A stretch of 64,000 nucleotides of DNA, from the NCBI GenBank assembly GCA_963838495.1, contig CAWIRC010000002.1, positions 372,001 to 436,000 on the forward strand. The letters run 5' to 3'. The notes under the pieces were generated by a model that did not search any database, was not told the origin of the DNA, and saw nothing but the letters and a program-made list of their open reading frames with translations. The stretch comes from JBEKIK01 sp963838495. Its GTDB lineage: Bacteria > Planctomycetota > Planctomycetia > Pirellulales > Thermoguttaceae. The position numbers and the translations under genes were made by a program. How positions within the stretch are numbered: position 1 is the stretch's first letter; each line of letters starts with the position of its first letter. Below are positions 34,882 to 45,362 of this stretch, in pieces.

Positions 34882-35558
34882 ATGATAATCATCGACGGTT
34901 ACAACCTGCTCTACACGGCCGGCATCCTGGGGCAGGGCAGGGGACCCAATTCCTTGGAACTCTCCCGCCTCGCGCTTCTCAATTTCCTCGCCGAATCGCT
35001 CACGCCCGGCGAAATCGCCAAAACCACCGTCGTCTTCGACGCCAAGGAGGCCCCCTGGGGCGCAAAAAGCATCATCAATCACCGCGGAATCACCGTCCAA
35101 TTCGCCTCCCGCTGGCCCGACGCCGATTGCCTCATCGAAGAACTCATCGCCCAAAATTCCTCGCCAAAACGGCTCACCGTCGTATCCAGCGATCACCGCC
35201 TGCAGCGGGCCGCCCGGCGGCGCAAGGCCAAGCCCGTCAACTCCGACGTCTGGTACAACCTCCTGGTGCAAAAGCGCCTTGCACGCCGCGAATCCCAGCC
35301 CGCCGCCCCCGAGCGCCCCCAGTCCCGCTCCTGGCCGAAGACGTGGCATACTGGGTCCGTCAATTCGGCGGCCAATCCGAACTCGAAAAGTGGATGCAGC
35401 AGGAATTATCCGCGTCCGAATCCGCTGCAAAGCCCCAAGCCGTAGACGCCTTAAAAGAAGAAGCCGCAAAACAAAACGCCTTCAAAGACAACCAATCCCT
35501 CGATTCCATAAACCCCTTCCCACCCGGCTACGCCGAAGACCTGGAAGAAGAAATTTAG
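34882..35558 (+). CDS. NYN-domain (YacP-like) RNase (frameshifted)
   Basis: About 225 residues. The N-terminal NYN/PIN-like nuclease domain starts MIIIDGYNLLYTAG. Candidate metal-binding acidics are D5, the Asp of VVFDAKEAPWG, the Asp of WPDADCLIEELI and SSDHRLQRAA. YacP/Rae1-type proteins cut mRNA on or near ribosomes. After a linker the frame moves back one at a C5 run (35316-35320), then PVPLLAEDVAYWVRQFGG and an acidic tail ending EDLEEEI. Linked to pyrB-pyrC by a heptamer-only spacer, so probably one transcript. Confidence 0.85.
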
Positions 35559-36313
35559 GGGCTCTAACAAAACCTCCCCTCTCCCTTTGGGAGAGGGGCT
35601 AGGGTGAGGGCTGAATCGCCGAGAACTCATTGTTATAACTTTTTGCCGTTATTGTTTTTTTTACGTTTTGGGATAAGCTCTTAAACCATCCATTTTCAAC
35701 CTAAAAAACCGCTTGCGGTTTCGCGATTCCAAACCCCTTCCTCCCCGCGCTCCGTTCACTCGCTCTCCGCCCTCGCGCCCTCCGCTTCCTCGCTCTCCGC
35801 CCTCTCGCTCTCCGCCCTCTCGCTCTCCGTATTCTCGTACTTCGTACTCTCGCTCTCCGTACTCTCGTACTTTCGCGCCTTTTCCCTAGCCCAGGCGTTT
35901 GCATTCTCTCTCCGGCCCGGATCTCGGCATCTTTTCTCTAGCCCAGGCGTTCACATTTACGGATCTTTTTCATTACTTTTCTCTAGCCCAGGCGTTCACG
36001 CCTGGGACGCCAAACACAACCACCCCTTCTCCCCTTTTCCCTATAGCCCTCTTCAGAGGGCGTTATACACCAATACGCCAAATTACCCCCCAAACTTGAC
36101 ACCGTTGCATATTATTTTTAAGATGTACTTAATGCGATTGGTATTCTATCCTACGGCATACCTAGAGGCAGCGATGAATATCCCGGTCCGAAAGACAAAT
36201 GATTTTTCTGGTTGCGGGATAATCTTGGGATTCTTCTCCACAGGTCCGAAGCAATTCATCGTGTTTGACTGATCGTTTTTTTCAGCAACAATTTAATCGC
36301 TTTTTGGGAAAAT
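35559..36313. repeat. Repeat mosaic, gene-free
   Basis: 755 bp. From left: CCCTCTCC hairpin (35576-35610), AAACCGCTTGCGGTTT palindrome (35705-35722), a pyrimidine tract of ctctcgctctccg and tcgtact-like units (about 35745-35880), three copies of ttttc(c/t)ctagcccaggcgttcac (about 35879, 35933, 35978), the hairpin agccctcttcagagggcg, then about 240 bp of unique sequence leading to the methyltransferase. No RNA gene recognised. Confidence 0.65.
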
Positions 36314-37249
36314 ATGGGAAAAATGCTTCCTCAAGCCTATTCCCCAACCATCGATTGTTACGACTTTCTCGACCGCATGTTCCGCCAGGCCGGCGTCTTG
36401 GACTACACCGAAGGATTTTATAACGGCGACCCCTCGCTCTCTTATGAGCAGGCCCAGCGCAACCAGATTTGTTATCTCCTCGACGAAATCGACTGCCGCA
36501 AAGGTTCGCGGATCCTCGACGTCGGCTGCGGCAACGGAACCCTCTTGGACGAAGCTCGGCGCCGCCAAGCCGCCGCCACGGGCGTTACCATCTCCCGCCC
36601 GCAAACCCGCTTCTGCAAGCAAAGAGGCCTCGACGTCCGCCGCCTCGACTATCGCGACATCCCTGCGGATTGCAACGCCCGCTTCGACGCCATCGTTGCC
36701 AACGGCTCGATCGAGCACTTCGTCCTCCCCGCCGACGCCCGCAAAGGCCGCGCAGACGAGATCTACCGCGAGTTTTTCGCCATCTGCCACCGCCTCATCG
36801 ACCCGCTATCCAAGAGCCGCAAACTAATGACCACCACCATTCACTTCGGCCGGTTGCGCGTCGAGCCCCGCGACGCGATGAAAAGCCCCTGGTCCTTTCC
36901 CTGGTTCTCCGACAAATTCCATTACGCTTTGTTGGAGCGCGGCTACGGCGGCTATTACCCCTTGCCCGGCCAACTCGAGCGCTCCGCCCAACCTTATTTC
37001 AAACTCCTCCACGAGCGCGACGCCACCGAAGACTATCGCCTCACCTCGGAATACTGGCTCGAGCACGGAAGGCGCTCGCTCTCCAGCGCCGCCCAATGGT
37101 CGCGAATGCTGCCCTTCGCCATGCAGCACCCGGTTTACTCGGCAAGGATGCTCTTTACGCTCCTGGTCGCACAATCCTGGAATTGGCAGTTCCGCGGGGC
37201 AAATCCGCCCATGAAGCATCTATGGCAGACCTGGGAATATCTCCCTTAG
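36314..37249 (+). CDS. SAM-dependent methyltransferase, cyclopropane-fatty-acid-synthase-like
   Basis: 311 residues. It begins MGKMLPQAYSPTIDCYDF. The SAM-binding motif ILDVGCGNGTLLDEA is at about 73-87, followed by TGVTISRPQ (motif II, as in CFA/mycolic-acid methyltransferases) and FDAIVANGSIEHFV (motif IV). The N-terminal segment YTEGFYNGDPSLSYEQAQ matches the pattern seen before motif I in that superfamily. Substrate unknown; a lipid or small molecule is likely. Intact, monocistronic. Confidence 0.85.
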   Translation: MGKMLPQAYSPTIDCYDFLDRMFRQAGVLDYTEGFYNGDPSLSYEQAQRNQICYLLDEIDCRKGSRILDVGCGNGTLLDEARRRQAAATGVTISRPQTRFCKQRGLDVRRLDYRDIPADCNARFDAIVANGSIEHFVLPADARKGRADEIYREFFAICHRLIDPLSKSRKLMTTTIHFGRLRVEPRDAMKSPWSFPWFSDKFHYALLERGYGGYYPLPGQLERSAQPYFKLLHERDATEDYRLTSEYWLEHGRRSLSSAAQWSRMLPFAMQHPVYSARMLFTLLVAQSWNWQFRGANPPMKHLWQTWEYLP

Positions 37250-37274
37250 AGAAACCTCGGCGGCCCAGCGCCAT

Positions 37275-37383
37275 CTCCCCTCTCCCTTTGGGAGCATTCC
37301 TATAAAAAGTCCCCTCTCCCTTTGGGAGCATTCCTATAAAAAGTCCCCTCTCCCTTTGGGAGAGGGGCCGGGGGTGAGGGCTT
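37275..37383. repeat. CCCTCTCC hairpin repeat, three copies
   Basis: Two half copies (cccctctccctttgggag) separated by a duplicated attcctataaaaagt, then a full copy with ccgggggtgaggg tail. Between convergent genes. Confidence 0.75.
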
Positions 37384-37414
37384 TTTAAATATGCAGTGCG
37401 GATTGTAAGAGCCC

Positions 37415-37456
37415 ATAAAAAAACCTTGGGCGGCAGTTCATCAACCGCCGCCCAAA
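37415..37456 (-). terminator. Rho-independent terminator of the DUF1598 gene
   Basis: Read on the minus strand: stem ttgggcggc / gccgcccaa followed by ggttttttta. It starts about 30 bp after the corrected stop codon at 37486, which supports that stop. Confidence 0.75.
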
Positions 37457-37485
37457 GCGGAATATAAATGGCGCTGGAATTGCCC

Positions 37486-38907
37486 TCAGTTCCACCACCA
37501 TTTCGAATCGTTCGTAGGCGCAGCCTTGGCCCGAACGGCGCGGCCGAGTCGCTCTCTTTCGTGTTGTCCGCGATGATCCAGGAATTAATCGCCACCCCGC
37601 CCGATACAGTCACTATGTACCTCTGTCCCTTCGGCAGCACACTCGTGTAGCTGGGAACCTGCTTGGGTGCGTTGTACTCGGCCGGTTGCAAATCAGTCGA
37701 GGTCATAAGCACGGGCAAACTATATCCCGCCTTCTCAGGCAGCCTTTCTTTCACGATCAAGGCCCCCACTATCGCCAGTTCCATGCAGTTCCGCAACTCG
37801 CCGAATACCGGTTCCGCCAAGGCCAGGGCAGCGAACTGATCGGTCATGTTCTCCGCCCATTTTTCCGCCACTGGATTGGGTTTATTTGTACTGCGGCGCT
37901 GCCCGCTGGAATTGTAGAAGCTGTCTTCGGTCAGCGTTCGCACGCTCGCCCCGTTCAACTCCCAGGCCAATCCCTCCCGATCGCGAAGCAGCGGCTCATA
38001 CCTTGGCTCCATCCACCACCGCGGCGTGCCCACTACCGCCGAACTGGACGGCACCATCTGCAAATAACTCGGTAAATTCACGCCCTTGGGCGCCGGCTGC
38101 AAATTCATCCCCAAACATTTCATGCGGTAGTCGGCCGCCACCAGCACCTGGGCAAAATGGCTCGTACCCGGCACGCCCTCCACCGTTATCTCCTGCATCC
38201 CCATCACATCCGCAAGTTGGGCCGACGCCTTTTGTATCGATGGCTTGCTGTTCATGAATCTTTGAAACCGGGCAATCCCTTCGGCCGTGGGATTGATCGA
38301 ACAAGTGATCCCGCCTTGCGCCGCACCTTGAGCGCCTCCGCAGGGCAACCAGAAGATCGTCCAACAGCATCACCGGCCTGCCTGTTTTAATACCCACCAT
38401 GTTGCCCCGCGCGTCCACCTTCCATCCCTCGCCCGGCCCCACCAGGACAATGTCCTTCTCCTCCGGATAAACGAACACGTATCGAATCTGCTGCAAACCG
38501 GCCAGGTAACGCATCTCGTCCGGCAGCGCCTTGCCCGTTTTCACCGACTCCTCGATCGCCGCCTCCAACCGCCTCAGCGACACCTTGCGCGAATCGCTAA
38601 ATACATTCATCCCCTCCGGCGCCTTTTGCAGGGCCTCAGAGCGAAGCTTGGCCAATTGTCCCAAGGCGTCGGTCTGCACGTTCTCCAGCACACCCTTCGC
38701 GTCTATCGACACGCCGCCCACCGGCCTGTAGGGAATCGCCAATCCGTTTAGGCCCGTGCCGGCCGTAGTATTATTAGTGACATTAACTGTCGAGCCAGTC
38801 GTGCTTCCTTGTCCCATGCTTACGGCGGGTAATAAAAAACCAACCATCGCCAGGACTGCAACAACCCCACAAATTAACCGACAGGCCAAAAAACTTCGGC
38901 AAATCAT
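37486..38907 (-). CDS. DUF1598-type secreted protein (two frameshifts)
   Basis: About 475 residues. Start MICRSFLACRLICG preceded by gggag; signal peptide to about residue 33 (SMGQ). Then a Thr/Asn-rich stretch and the domain resembling DUF1598 of Rhodopirellula: GVSIDAKGVL, RYVFVYPEEKDIVLVGPGEGW, CSINPTAEG, FAQVLVAADYRMKCLGM, WWMEPRYEPL. The frame moves back one at about 38338 (in ...LVALRGGAQGAAQGG) and again at about 37530, where the end becomes AKAAPTNDSKWWWN followed by a stop and a terminator. Without the second correction the protein would run into repeat DNA. Secreted or periplasmic; function unknown. Confidence 0.82.
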
Positions 38908-39516
38908 TTGATCGCTCCCATCTGTATTCAAGGTTTTTATATTATAGAAGTCGCTGACAAAAAAGAATTTCCGGCGCAAATCAAACGGGCGTATTACGAT
39001 CCTTGGCGGCCCTTGAATGTATAAAATCCTACATCATATATATGATCTTATAGCCTAATCCCCTTATGAAAAAATTGCAAGAAAAACCCGCAAGATGCAG
39101 CGCTGACAAAACAAAACGGGGGGTAATGCTCATTTAGTTTTAAAGCCTTCCCCAATAGTCCCCTCCCCCTCCACTAGATGGCGAGGCCGTGGGATAAACA
39201 CACTTCCCCAAAGTCCCCTCTCCCTCCGGGAGATGGCTAGGGTGAGGGCAAAAACACCGTGATTTCCCAAATATTATCCCCCCCAGCACAAATTCAGGCG
39301 CTATTTTTCACGTTTTGCTATAGTCTCTTAAAGCCATAGACCCTTATTCCATAACTTTTTTCATATCTATGCCTTTTGCATATTGCATTCAGCGGCCTAA
39401 CGTGGGTAATTTAGAATTAGAGTGTGCAATTTTGCTACAATGTTAATATCCCCGTAGGGTGCGCGAAACGCGCCAGGACCTTTTACAATCTATCCTCCAT
39501 AGAGGGGGCAATTCGT
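38908..39516. other. Divergent intergenic region with repeats
   Basis: Between the DUF1598 gene and the sigma-54 activator. Holds two degenerate CCCTCTCC hairpins (39167-39200 and 39215-39250, the latter with ggctagggtgaggg), an AT-rich stretch, and a gtgcgcgaaacgcgcc hairpin at 39456. No gene recognised. Confidence 0.6.
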
Positions 39517-41532
39517 GTGTCGCAGTTAGCCTATCTGGTCATCCGTGAAGGAAGCAAGTGGAGCGATGTCTTTCGGCTCGTGCCCGGACAGTCGGTCATC
39601 ATCGGCCGCGCACCGACCAACCAGATCGTTATCAAGGACGAACGCTGCTCCCGCATGCACGTCGAAGTCTTCATGTCCGGCGGCCAGTGGACACTCCGCG
39701 ACCTCGACTCCCGCAACGGCACTATCGTGGGCAACGAAATGGTCGTCGGCGACTGGTCCCTAAAGCCCGGCGACGTCATCCGCATCGGCCACACGCAATT
39801 GGTTTTTGTGCACAAGCTCTCCGACGCCTTTTCCGACTCCAGTTCTCTCGTCCGCCGCGTCTCCCCCGACACCGCCCCCATCGAAGAACTCTCCGAAGAG
39901 GCCTCCAGCGTGCTCACCACCGGCGAGCCTACAACCATCACCCATCGCCGCGTGCAAACCAAGTTCCTCATCCCCGGCGAGGAAGAAGAAACCGGCGTCT
40001 CCAAGATCGGCCGCGCAGCAGCCAAGCTCTGCCGCCTGGCCTTCGAGCTGGCCAAGGCCCCCGACGTCTCTTCCCTCGCCGAAATGGCACTCAAAGGTTT
40101 GGCCGAAGGCACCACCACCGACTCCGGCGCCGTGCTTCTGGTACCCCGCGACTTCCAAGGCGAGCCCAAGGGCGAGGACGTCGAAATCGTCGCCGCCCGC
40201 AGCACCTCCCAGCACAAGTATCACCGCGTCTCCAACTTCCTCGCCTCCACCGTCATGCGCGAAGGCGAGGCCGTCATGGCACGTAACGTCATGGGCGACA
40301 GCACACTGGGCAACCGCGACAGCCAGGGCGAAATCCTCGCCACCAGCGTCATCTGCGCCCCATCCGCCGCGGCCGGAAAATGTTCGGCGTCATCCACCTC
40401 TACTCCACCAGCGCCGAACTTACACCCGACCCCGACGATCTCGAATACACCCTCGCCGTGGCCGACACCCTCGCCGTGGCACTGGAAAACCTCAACCGCC
40501 GCCAGGAACTGGCCGAAAATCTCACCCAGGTCCGCACCGAAAACGTCCAGCTCCGCGAACGCCTCGGCGTCCGCAGCGAAATCATCGGCCGCAGCCGCCG
40601 TCATCCGCCAGGTCACCGAGGAAATCGGCCGCGCCGCCGCCTCCAACGCCACCGTGCTGATACGCGGCGAAAGCGGCGTGGGCAAGGAACTCGTCGCCCG
40701 CGCAGTGCACTTCAACTCCCCGCGCCGCGACAACGTCTTCGTCTGCCTCAACTGCGCCGCCCTATCCGCCGAACTTCTCGCCTCCGAACTCTTCGGACAC
40801 GAACGCGGCGCCTTCACCGGCGCTACCGAACGAAAAATCGGAAAATTCGAGGCCGCCCACAAAGGCACCCTCATGCTCGACGAAATCGGCGAAATGTCGC
40901 CCAGCATCCAGGCAAAATTCCTCCGCGTCCTCGAAGGACACCCCTTCGAACGCGTCGGCGGCAGCAAACCCATCACCGCCGACGTCCGGGTGATCGCCGC
41001 CACCAACCGCGATCTGGAAAAAGACATCGCCGACGGCCGCTTCCGACGCGACCTCTTCTTCCGCCTCCGCGTCCTCGAAATCCTCGTCCCCGCACTCCGC
41101 AAACGCACCGAGGACATCCCCCTTCTGGCCGATTACTTCCTCCAACACTTCAACAGCGAAACCGGCCGCAAAATCAAAGGCTTTACCGAACAGGCCAAGG
41201 CGAAACTACTCAGCTACCAGTGGCCCGGCAACGTCCGCGAACTGAAAAACGTCGTCGAACGCGCCGTAGTCCTCTGCCGCGGACAGGAAATCGGCGAAGA
41301 AGACCTACTGCTCACTAAACTCCCCACCGCCGGCGACACCGATATCTCCCTCGCACCCGATCACTTCGTCCCCCTCTCCATGGACGACGTCGAACGACAT
41401 CATATCCTCAACACCCTCGAACACACCAACTGGAACAAAAGCAAAACCGCCTCCATCCTCGGCATCGAACGCTCCACCCTCGACCGCAAAATCCGCCGCT
41501 TCGGACTCGGCGACAACAATAACGAAACCTGA
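39517..41532 (+). CDS. Sigma-54-dependent activator with FHA and GAF domains (two frameshifts)
   Basis: About 670 residues. Start GTG 39517 (VSQLAYLVIREG) after agaggggg. FHA domain (phosphothreonine binding: GRAPTNQIVI, CSRMHVEV, DLDSRNGTIV) at 1-100, GAF-like domain about 175-330, AAA+ domain with GESGVGKELVARAVH, GAFTGA (sigma-54 contact), DEIGEM and the arginine-finger region, then a Fis-type helix-turn-helix (NKSKTASILGIERSTLDRKI). The frame moves back at a C4 run (40358-40361), giving MFGVIHLYSTSAEL, and returns near 40596, where IIGRS joins AVIRQVTEEI. Input is probably Ser/Thr-kinase signalling read by FHA; this is inference from domain type. Confidence 0.9.
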   Translation: MSQLAYLVIREGSKWSDVFRLVPGQSVIIGRAPTNQIVIKDERCSRMHVEVFMSGGQWTLRDLDSRNGTIVGNEMVVGDWSLKPGDVIRIGHTQLVFVHKLSDAFSDSSSLVRRVSPDTAPIEELSEEASSVLTTGEPTTITHRRVQTKFLIPGEEEETGVSKIGRAAAKLCRLAFELAKAPDVSSLAEMALKGLAEGTTTDSGAVLLVPRDFQGEPKGEDVEIVAARSTSQHKYHRVSNFLASTVMREGEAVMARNVMGDSTLGNRDSQGEILATSVICAPSAAAGKCSASSTSTPPAPNLHPTPTISNTPSPWPTPSPWHWKTSTAARNWPKISPRSAPKTSSSANASASAAKSSAAAAVIRQVTEEIGRAAASNATVLIRGESGVGKELVARAVHFNSPRRDNVFVCLNCAALSAELLASELFGHERGAFTGATERKIGKFEAAHKGTLMLDEIGEMSPSIQAKFLRVLEGHPFERVGGSKPITADVRVIAATNRDLEKDIADGRFRRDLFFRLRVLEILVPALRKRTEDIPLLADYFLQHFNSETGRKIKGFTEQAKAKLLSYQWPGNVRELKNVVERAVVLCRGQEIGEEDLLLTKLPTAGDTDISLAPDHFVPLSMDDVERHHILNTLEHTNWNKSKTASILGIERSTLDRKIRRFGLGDNNNET

Positions 41533-41663
41533 TTAAAACATCCCGCCTTTGCGATCCAAACTCTCAAAACCGCTTGCGCCTGCACGATAACCACTCCCCA
41601 CCCTTCACCCCTCCATACTCTCGTATTTCGCACCCCGTATATCTACCTCCCTCATCCCCAGCC

Positions 41664-41712
41664 AATCATCATTCATCATTCTGCATTCATCATTCTGCAT
41701 TCTGCATTAAAA
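41664..41712. repeat. Heptamer tract abutting the stop of the 742-residue protein gene
   Basis: aatcatc, attcatc, attctgc, attcatc, attctgc, attctgc, attaaaa: seven heptamers ending exactly at the base before the minus-strand stop codon (41713-41715). Confidence 0.85.
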
Positions 41713-43941
41713 TCATCCCTCATCTCCATGCTTCGCCTCGCCTTTTTCATCCGGCGTTTCTTCCTTGTTTTCTTTGGCTTCGCTTGTCGCTGACGTTTCT
41801 TTCTTGGCCGGCGCCCATTTGTGCATCCTCACGTTGCTTATGCGGATCGGAACGTTGGGATACAAATATTTATAACAACCAAGATTGAACGTGTTCTGAG
41901 GATGGAAAGCCGCATCCTTGTAATCGAGGCAAAATTTGTCGTTTACGTAAAGGGCCGCAAAACCATCGGCAAGTTGCACCCGAAGCCGATTCACTTGTTT
42001 CAATTCGCAAGGAACCGTCTTTGCCTTCTCGCCTATTTCTATGCCCGCCTGATTGTCGATGCTGCGGATATAGAACTGGCTGAAAATGGTCCTATATTCG
42101 TCCGTCAGGCGTTTCTCGGGAATGAACAATCCAAGAATGATGGGATATTTTCTAGTAACCGTCACCTCCACCTCGAATTCGATTTCAAGCGGAAATTGTG
42201 GAATATATACAGGCTTAATCGAAATGCAGGACGAGGGTTGTTTAGCATGCCCGACCGCGGAGTGCTCATTTTCGGCCGACCATATCCCATCCTTCATAAA
42301 CCATAAAAGAAACTTGGGATTGAATCCCTTCTCAAACCATTCCCCGGAATTAAAAACAAGGCAATTCTTCAGCTCCTCGATCCTGCTCCTGTAAAAATCC
42401 TTCGAATACTCGTTCTCGTCCGCGGCAAGGGCCTTTTCATTAAGGCTTATCGCTTCCTCAAGCGCTTTATCCGCCAGCGGCTTTGGCGCATCGTCGAGAA
42501 GCTTGTACGCCTTCTTGAAGTCCTCGGCGCCCTTTCCGGTATTCACGTAGATGCATGCAAGCACCATCTCGGGATTCGCACACCAATTATCGAAGATCTC
42601 TCGGTCGAATCGCTCCCCTAATTCATCCAGCAAGCGCCGGGCGTCCGCATATTTTTCAGTCCGCTCGGCAATAGCCGCGTGCACGCTCATGACGCTCGAC
42701 CTTGATGGGTGCAAGGCCTCGCCGCCGCTGCGTGAAGCGTCCCCGGCCATTCCCTCCAACACCTCTTTCACTCGTTCGTACACGCCTTCCCTAAGCCAAA
42801 CCTCTCCGTTGTAATCCAATTCCTTATCTATGCTGTTTACAATATTCAAGAACATGTAAGGCACATTCGTGTCGTAACGCTTGCTGTCCGCACACCGGCA
42901 GGCAAAATCGTACATCTCCTCATGGCTCCCGCCCCACCACGGCAACAGCGCCGCTTTTAAACGATCATACGCCGGCATGTAATCGAACTCGGCCGCCACC
43001 GCCTGGTCAAACCACTCCTGCGACGTCCGATAGCTCTCTCCAGCCATCGCCAATGGAATCATCGCCACGGCCGCCTCGGGATAATCCGGATGAAGCTTCA
43101 TCGCCTCGTTGAAATGCTCGGCCGCCCTTTGAAGATTATCATGAAACAGCCTGAAGCCTTCAGGCGTGACTTTATAAGCCCAATCGCCCCCGCGATGATG
43201 CCATCCCTTTACCACGTACGAATCGCCAGTTACCATGTTGAGCACCCACGGATCGATCTTCTCCTGGTCGCCGCAAGCCTCCGATATCAATATCGATCCT
43301 TCCCAATCCTCTCCGGCGGAATTTTTCACTAATGGCGAAAGTTCATAGTATACGACCCGCCGCATTTCGGGGTCGATCGTCTGGTCGCCCGCCCGCTCCG
43401 AGGCCAACGTCGCCGCCACTTTGCGCAACTGGGCCGCCGGCAACAGCGGCATGTAGTCTTTCGCTTGTCCATACAGAGTGAACACCCCCACCCTCATGTA
43501 TTCTCCGGGATATCCGGAATGCGTCCACTCGTTCAACGCCTCGATTATAATTTGCCGGGCGTAAAAACTACCTTGGTCGCTGCAAATCGCCCTCCCGTAA
43601 TACGTCTTCACCAGCGGATCCTGACATCCTTGCTCGAATAGTTTCTTCCCCATTGCCGCCGTCTTCGCGGGGCTCAGCCCGCGCGGGTGCGGCAACATCC
43701 CAAGCTGCACCGTCCGCATAAACTCCTCCGCCTCCGCACGGATCGCCTGGGGATCTTTTGTGGTTCTGCGATACGCCTCGATGTCCCGTCGCCAAAGCTT
43801 CATCGCCTGCTGCGAAAACGCGTCCAATTTGGATGATTTATTGTCGCCGGCCCCGGGCTCTTCATCGCCCGCGCATTTCGATACCCAAAGCAGACAAAAA
43901 ACACTCAATAGACACGCCCCAAATGCTATCCGCCGCGCCAT
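41713..43941 (-). CDS. Secreted DUF4034-like protein with C-terminal jelly-roll domain
   Basis: 742 residues, intact. Signal peptide 1-24 ending KCAGDEEPG. The N-terminal two thirds is helical and TPR-like (LQRAAEHFNEAMKLHPDYPEAA) and contains ALLPWWGGSHEEMYDFAC, resembling the DUF4034 signature. From about 540 on it is beta-rich (PSSCISIKPVYIPQFPLEIEFE... split, and LADGFAALYVNDKFCLDYKDAAF), like concanavalin/LamG domains. The tail after 720 is Lys/Glu/Thr-rich and low-complexity. Family assignment is by eye. Periplasmic or surface location is inferred from the signal peptide. Confidence 0.75.
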   Translation of the reverse strand: MARRIAFGACLLSVFCLLWVSKCAGDEEPGAGDNKSSKLDAFSQQAMKLWRRDIEAYRRTTKDPQAIRAEAEEFMRTVQLGMLPHPRGLSPAKTAAMGKKLFEQGCQDPLVKTYYGRAICSDQGSFYARQIIIEALNEWTHSGYPGEYMRVGVFTLYGQAKDYMPLLPAAQLRKVAATLASERAGDQTIDPEMRRVVYYELSPLVKNSAGEDWEGSILISEACGDQEKIDPWVLNMVTGDSYVVKGWHHRGGDWAYKVTPEGFRLFHDNLQRAAEHFNEAMKLHPDYPEAAVAMIPLAMAGESYRTSQEWFDQAVAAEFDYMPAYDRLKAALLPWWGGSHEEMYDFACRCADSKRYDTNVPYMFLNIVNSIDKELDYNGEVWLREGVYERVKEVLEGMAGDASRSGGEALHPSRSSVMSVHAAIAERTEKYADARRLLDELGERFDREIFDNWCANPEMVLACIYVNTGKGAEDFKKAYKLLDDAPKPLADKALEEAISLNEKALAADENEYSKDFYRSRIEELKNCLVFNSGEWFEKGFNPKFLLWFMKDGIWSAENEHSAVGHAKQPSSCISIKPVYIPQFPLEIEFEVEVTVTRKYPIILGLFIPEKRLTDEYRTIFSQFYIRSIDNQAGIEIGEKAKTVPCELKQVNRLRVQLADGFAALYVNDKFCLDYKDAAFHPQNTFNLGCYKYLYPNVPIRISNVRMHKWAPAKKETSATSEAKENKEETPDEKGEAKHGDEG

Positions 43942-44413
43942 GAAATCACCTCTTGCACCACGAGCATGGCTTTAAGAAAAAGATGCGATAAAACACGTTC
44001 ATTTCACAAGTATTTATCACACACATGGCATTTCTGCCGCCATGCCCTTTATCCTAACTGTTTTCCAAGAAATAACAAGTGTCCTGAATTGGCCCGCGGC
44101 AATCCAACTCCGCCCTCCACAATCCCGTGCTCCCGAACCATATCTTTTTTCACTCCCCATCCCCAACTCCATGCTCCCGTACCCCGCACTCTCGCAATTT
44201 TCGCGTTGCCGCGCACCCAACCAAAAAACCGCTCGCGGTTTCGCGTTCCATTCCTCATCAGCGCCGATCTGCGTAAATCAGTGTAAATCAGCGTTCCCGC
44301 AGAGCCGGAAAATTCATTAACCTTGAAATAATCCGCCGCCAATTCCCCTTCAGAATGCTAAACTTTCAATAATGGTCCACGAACAAGATAATCCTGACTG
44401 AAGGAGACCGCGA
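43942..44413. other. Intergenic region with degenerate repeats
   Basis: Contains a pyrimidine tract (ctcccgtaccccgcactctcgc), an AAACCGCTCGCGGTTT palindrome (44226-44241) and gatctgcgtaaatcagtgtaaatcagcg (about 44264-44291). A similar sequence is near 60245. No gene seen. Confidence 0.55.
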
Positions 44414-45103
44414 ATGATTGTAATGAATCCATACTACGCCCATCCGTCATCCGTCGGTCCTGTGTTCGACGTCGCCGATTGGTCGCCGCGCAAAATAATG
44501 ATAACGGCGCTGCTGGGCCTCGCTCTGGCTCTATGCCTTGCCCTATGCGGCCTGTATTTCTGGAACCCCAAATTGTTCGCGGACTATTTGCCCAAGTTCT
44601 TCGGCCAGGTCACCACCGAAGTCTTGCGTCTGCACCGCAAATATGCCTGGTCAAAGTACGCCGGCGCCGCCGGATTGGCGTTTCTCGCGTATCTCTTTTT
44701 AGCCGGCGGCATATCTTGCATCGGAGACTTGCTGTCGGGCAATTATTATTTCCGCGCCGGCCCCGGCGGACTCTGCATTCGCGTGCCCGATGGATTGGAT
44801 GTGACCAAATTCGCATTGAAATCCAATATCACCTCCTTCGAACTCCCCTGGGATAAAATAGCCGTCTGGACCGTCGTGCAAGTCAAGGAATACGGCTCCG
44901 TATCGCGATACTCGGGCAATCTCGGCGGTTATCTCAAGCTAAGCACCTTCAAAGCGCAAAAATATTCGCTCTCCTTGAACTGCTTCCGCGAACCACCCTT
45001 TGTTATCCGCGATAAAATCCAGGACGCCGTGCAAATGGTCCCCGCATTTTGGGAAGATCAGCCCGCCGCCGATCAAGAGCCCCTCGCCAATCAAACCACA
45101 TGA
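44414..45103 (+). CDS. Uncharacterised membrane protein
   Basis: 229 residues with two hydrophobic segments (about 30-48 and 79-97). Between them is an amphipathic LPKFFGQVTTEVLRLHRKY. A C-terminal soluble domain of about 110 residues with beta-strand character follows, perhaps PH-like (SNITSFELPWDKIAVWTVVQ split around 140-160). Shine-Dalgarno aaggag lies 8 bp before ATG 44414. No family recognised; intact and monocistronic. Confidence 0.7.
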   Translation: MIVMNPYYAHPSSVGPVFDVADWSPRKIMITALLGLALALCLALCGLYFWNPKLFADYLPKFFGQVTTEVLRLHRKYAWSKYAGAAGLAFLAYLFLAGGISCIGDLLSGNYYFRAGPGGLCIRVPDGLDVTKFALKSNITSFELPWDKIAVWTVVQVKEYGSVSRYSGNLGGYLKLSTFKAQKYSLSLNCFREPPFVIRDKIQDAVQMVPAFWEDQPAADQEPLANQTT

Positions 45104-45137
45104 CTGTCAAAAAAACTCCCGGCAAACTATCAAGTAA

Positions 45138-45247
45138 AAGTCCCCTCTCCTTCCGGGAGAGGGCTAGGGTGAGGGCGAATTTGCCGATCATTATCCATTT
45201 TTATGATTCATAATCAATAATGGAGTTGAGGGTTTTTGGATGGGATC
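45138..45247. repeat. Long form of the CCCTCTCC repeat, copy A
   Basis: The hairpin and ctagggtgagggcg tail continue into ttgccgatcattatccattttta...aataatggagttgagggtttttggat. The same roughly 105-bp unit, with point differences, is at 48681-48786. Confidence 0.7.
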
Positions 45248-45362
45248 TAAGCCTCCCCATGATCGATTATGTTCCCCAAGCCCCTGCCGCGGCGCATGAT
45301 CAAGCGATCTCTGCCGCCCACGAGTGGCCATATTTTATTGAACAATTACCTTCGTTCGATAA

